A model generated the notes under the pieces. The model made no database searches. It was not told where the DNA came from and was given only the letters and a program-made list of their open reading frames with translations. Position numbers and translations under genes: made by a program. From Pontederia crassipes (Eukaryota > Streptophyta > Magnoliopsida > Commelinales > Pontederiaceae), in the NCBI GenBank assembly GCA_030549335.1, contig CM060187.1, forward strand, positions 52,100,203 through 52,164,202: 64,000 nt of DNA, in the 5' to 3' direction. Shown here in pieces: positions 61,035-64,000 of this stretch. Each line of letters begins with the position of its first letter. The first letter of the stretch is position 1.

Positions 61035-61730
61035 TATTTTCATAAATCACCCCTAAACTATCGTGATTTTTTTATATCTAACGCCAAATTACGAACTTAT
61101 TTTTTTATTCCTAAACTATCACGAGTTTTCTAAATTAATTCTTCAGTCGACTTCTGTCATATTTTTCGTTAATTTTGTTTTTTTTTCATTTATGAAAAAT
61201 CAAAGTTAGTCTTTAATAGATAAACATAGGGGGCGACGCCCCCATGCCGCATCGCCGTAGGGGGGGATCACCTCACACGGGAGGTGTCAAAAGGGGGGTC
61301 GGCGCCCCCTGTATGAGCTCGCGTGCTGGCGAGCTCGCAAAGAGGAGCGCCGACCCTCCTCTCGAGTCTTCCTAACACACGACGAGGAAGTAAAAGAGGG
61401 CTGGCGCCCTTTGAGCTTGCACGGGGGGTGTCGGTCCACCTCGCGAGTTTGTCGGCATTGGTGAGCTTAGGGAGACGTCGTTGGCGAGATCACGGGGGAC
61501 AACTCCCTTTTCACTTTATATTTATTATGTATTATTTTAAATTTTAAAGGGGTAACTTCAATTTTTCATAAATAAAAAATGAAATAACAAAAAACATGAC
61601 AGAATGACAGAAGTCGAATGAAGGATTAAATTAGAAAAGTCATAATAGTTTAGAGATAAAAATATAAATTCATAATTTGAAGTTAAATGTAAAAAATCGT
61701 AATAATTTAGGAGTGATTTACGGAAATAAC
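61035..61730. mobile_element. Foldback-type element with about 190-bp inverted arms
   Basis: The left arm (TTTCATAAATCACCCCTAAA ... TTCAGTCGACTTCTGTCAT) is matched in inverse by the right arm (ATGACAGAAGTCGAATGAAG ... TTTAGGAGTGATTTACGGAA). Similarity extends inward to TTTATGAAAAATC. The centre (about 61225-61510) is GC-rich, with GGGGGCGACGCCCCC and GAGCTCGC...GCGAGCTC palindromes. No coding gene. Arm length suggests a Mutator-derived MITE, but no clean 9-bp duplication was found. Confidence 0.65.
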
Positions 61731-62322
61731 TAAACTCTGCAATTCAAATTCAGGCATTTTTCTTTTGTATATAACATATATAAAACTAAAATTTACACAT
61801 TTGCTTCTTCTGAGCATTCATCCAACCTTGTTATGTAGATAATATATCTTTATTTTTTTTAAAAAAATAATATATAGGATAAAATGTATATTTAAAAGGG
61901 TTTAATATTTGTGATAATCCTTTTAAGAATACCATCATATCCCTATTAATCATCATAATTAATTTGTGATGAAATGATTAATTGGATAATTTTTTTATTC
62001 ATCATTCATTATGAATCAAACAATGATTAATAGAGGTAGCACAATTATTTTTTTCTATTTTTTAATGTATAGCATATATATATATTCAGGGTTTTTTTTA
62101 TGTGGCGGATTACAATATTTTAATGATAAAGTAAATCCAAGTTAAGATAGTACTTACTTATAATAATATTACACTATATATATGGAGCATCTTAGCAACA
62201 GACGCCATTAATAGTGCTGCACTTAGAAACATCAAATTCCAAGAGAAAAAAAAATGTAAAAAGAGACTACTAAAGTTAGCGTGATCGACTTCTACAAACA
62301 TTAGTATCGAATTCTTATTATT

Positions 62323-62324
<2 letters not shown>

Positions 62325-62405
<81 letters not shown>
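62325..62405. repeat. (TAA)27 microsatellite
   Basis: About 81 bp of uninterrupted TAA units. The poly-Ile reading frame across it on the minus strand is an artefact of the repeat. Confidence 0.95.
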
Positions 62406-62406
<1 letters not shown>

Positions 62407-63593
62407 GAGTTTCGACGGTGTTTCCACTTGAGATATCTTAATTTGATAAACTTTTATGTTGGCAAATTTTGAATTTTCATTAAGCAACTTCAGCTCTCTT
62501 CTATGAAATGAAAGGGATTTATCTGCAACTTGCTTACGTGGAAATATTTGGTTAGGAATATGCTTTTGTCTTCGACTTGCAAATGTGGTACATTTATTTT
62601 TCTATTTCTTTTTTTTTTCATGTACAAAGTGTTATTAATGCTTTGAATACTATCTCAACTCAAAATTCATCTTATTCCAAAAGATATTTCGGAATTGATT
62701 TAACTGGGTTACTTTGATACTTTGTTCCGGACGGATCCGAGCACAAATCCACCAAGATATGGGTTTTAGTTTTTTCTACTTATATAATTCGATCATTATT
62801 CCTTTATATATTTTTTAAATTGAATAAATTTGAAGTTTAAAATTACTTTGAATTTATAGTATATTAAAACCAAATACTTCTATCTTTGAAAAAAAGAATA
62901 TTTTAAAAACACTTGACTATTACTTTCAAATAAAAGAATATAAATTAATGTTAAGTATTATTTTTCTAAAAAAATAAAGTCAATCGGATCCAATTAGAAT
63001 TCATTTTCACAAATCCTACCCGACAATCTCATCGAATTGGAATTAGGAATCTCATTGTCATCAATCAACCTGCTCGATATTGATTGGGTCGGGTCCAATA
63101 AACTTTGATTCCCATGTTAATCATATTATTAGATAATTCATTGGATGTTGATTAATCTATTTTGAGGTGAGAGATCAAAATCATCCATCATTAATATTTT
63201 CAAGAACTCACTCCTAAATTTATTATGCTTCATCCAACATCAGAGCTGAAAGTTAGTGGCACAGATCATTGTAAAAACAGCCCTCAACTGCCTTTATGTA
63301 TCCACACATGAATGCATCATATTGTTCTTATAATATGAACAGCAGAAGCACCACAAAAAAAAGAAGGAAAAAAAAAGGTGCAGGAGACATTGCCCACTTT
63401 CCATTGAGTGATTGGTGATGAGAGGGTTGAACTGTGCGCCCCCCCTCTCTCTCTCTTTCTCTGCAGTTGTTGGCAAAGTGGGGGGTCGGTTGAGAGATGT
63501 GTGACCTGACGATGGTTTACTTTTGGCCATGGCTTCTCATAGTATGCTAGTGGGGGGCAAAGCTACCCATGGAATTGCCTTCAAGGTTCAGCA

Positions 63594-63595
<2 letters not shown>

Positions 63596-63633
<38 letters not shown>
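63596..63633. repeat. (CT)n microsatellite
   Basis: About 19 CT units followed by TTACACACACC. Confidence 0.95.
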
Positions 63634-63637
<4 letters not shown>

Positions 63638-64000
63638 CACACCTTTTTTTTCAACTTTGTTAATCATACGGTAAGTCAAAATTTAAGTTCTCATTAAGTT
63701 GGTTTGAAGATTAAGCGCTATAATGGTATTGACACACTTAGAAATCCAATGTTATGATCGCATGCACCAACCATCTACCAATCAATAAAACTCTCCTTCA
63801 AATTATAACAAGAAAAGGTCACCATCAGTAGGTCTTGGGGTGCAATTGATGCCTACTTGGCACACATCAAAATTTGCAAAACCTTGTCTCATAACCCGGG
63901 AGTTTAACACTTAAAACAAACGTGATTCGATTCCACTTGAAATAATCGGCATTAACTTAACATGGGGGAAAAAGAGATAAAAGTCTTCTTTTTTCATCCG

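Larger units (their letters stand above)
61731..64000. other. AT-rich intergenic region with microsatellites
   Basis: No gene recognised. Contains (TAA)27 at about 62325-62405, CT-rich tracts at 63442-63462 and 63596-63633, and short open frames without domains. Confidence 0.5.

Noticed and set aside
62158-62487. 109-codon minus-strand frame with a long Ile run
   Set aside because: Translation of the TAA microsatellite.
63880-63960. Possible tRNA because of a GATTCGATTCC-like string
   Set aside because: No acceptor, D or anticodon stem pairing could be found around it.

Overview
This is a window of a plant nuclear genome. Evidence: typical plant gene families (an ABCG half-transporter, a plant-specific AT-hook/PPC protein, a NADPH:quinone reductase pair with GT-AG introns), plant retrotransposon lineages (Copia with an initiator-Met tRNA primer site, a chromovirus-type Ty3/gypsy), FAR1-type Mutator elements, hAT elements and long AT-rich stretches. 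The GC-rich, intron-poor genes in a very AT-rich background suggest a monocot, perhaps banana/ginger-like. That placement is inference.

Four host protein genes are supported. An ABCG8-like half-size ABC transporter lies on + at 6396-8312. A type-I AHL AT-hook protein lies on - at 17749-18630. Two tandem NAD(P)H:quinone oxidoreductase genes lie on + at 36273-37869 and 49892-53010. The pair shares identical exon lengths (85/192/302 bp), and both encode 192 residues at about 85% identity by eye. The second copy has changed conserved residues in its GGGRSQYHLRQ loop.

The rest is mostly transposon archaeology. 1-5170: decayed Ty3/gypsy chromovirus. 8.6-9.4 kb: probable TIR remnant. 10.3-11.9 kb: a 1.6-kb hAT element with an exact 8-bp target duplication. 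12.3-15.6 kb: a diverged tandem duplication whose second unit carries a short, internally deleted RTE LINE. 21.2-32.6 kb: a degenerate AT-rich repeat array split by a 6.7-kb FAR1-type Mutator element. That element has a mudrA-like gene and a convergent GRF zinc-finger gene, and contains a solo LTR. 39.0-42.0 kb: a triplicated MITE-plus-flank unit with another solo LTR. 43.1-48.1 kb: a non-autonomous Mutator element with a 9-bp target duplication, holding a 2.9-kb solo LTR. 48.7-49.3 kb: a MITE. 51.5-52.3 kb: a TIR element in an NQR intron. 55.6-60.5 kb: a nearly complete Copia element with 449-bp LTRs and 5-bp target duplications. 61.0-61.7 kb: a foldback element with long TIRs.

The host genes do not form a pathway or operon. 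The only functional grouping is the NQR tandem pair, probably one ancestral gene duplicated and then pushed apart by insertions. No wholly new biological system was recognised. The best leads are the diverged NQR paralogue, the two-gene convergent Mutator element, and the element whose partial tandem triplication is time-ordered by nested insertions.
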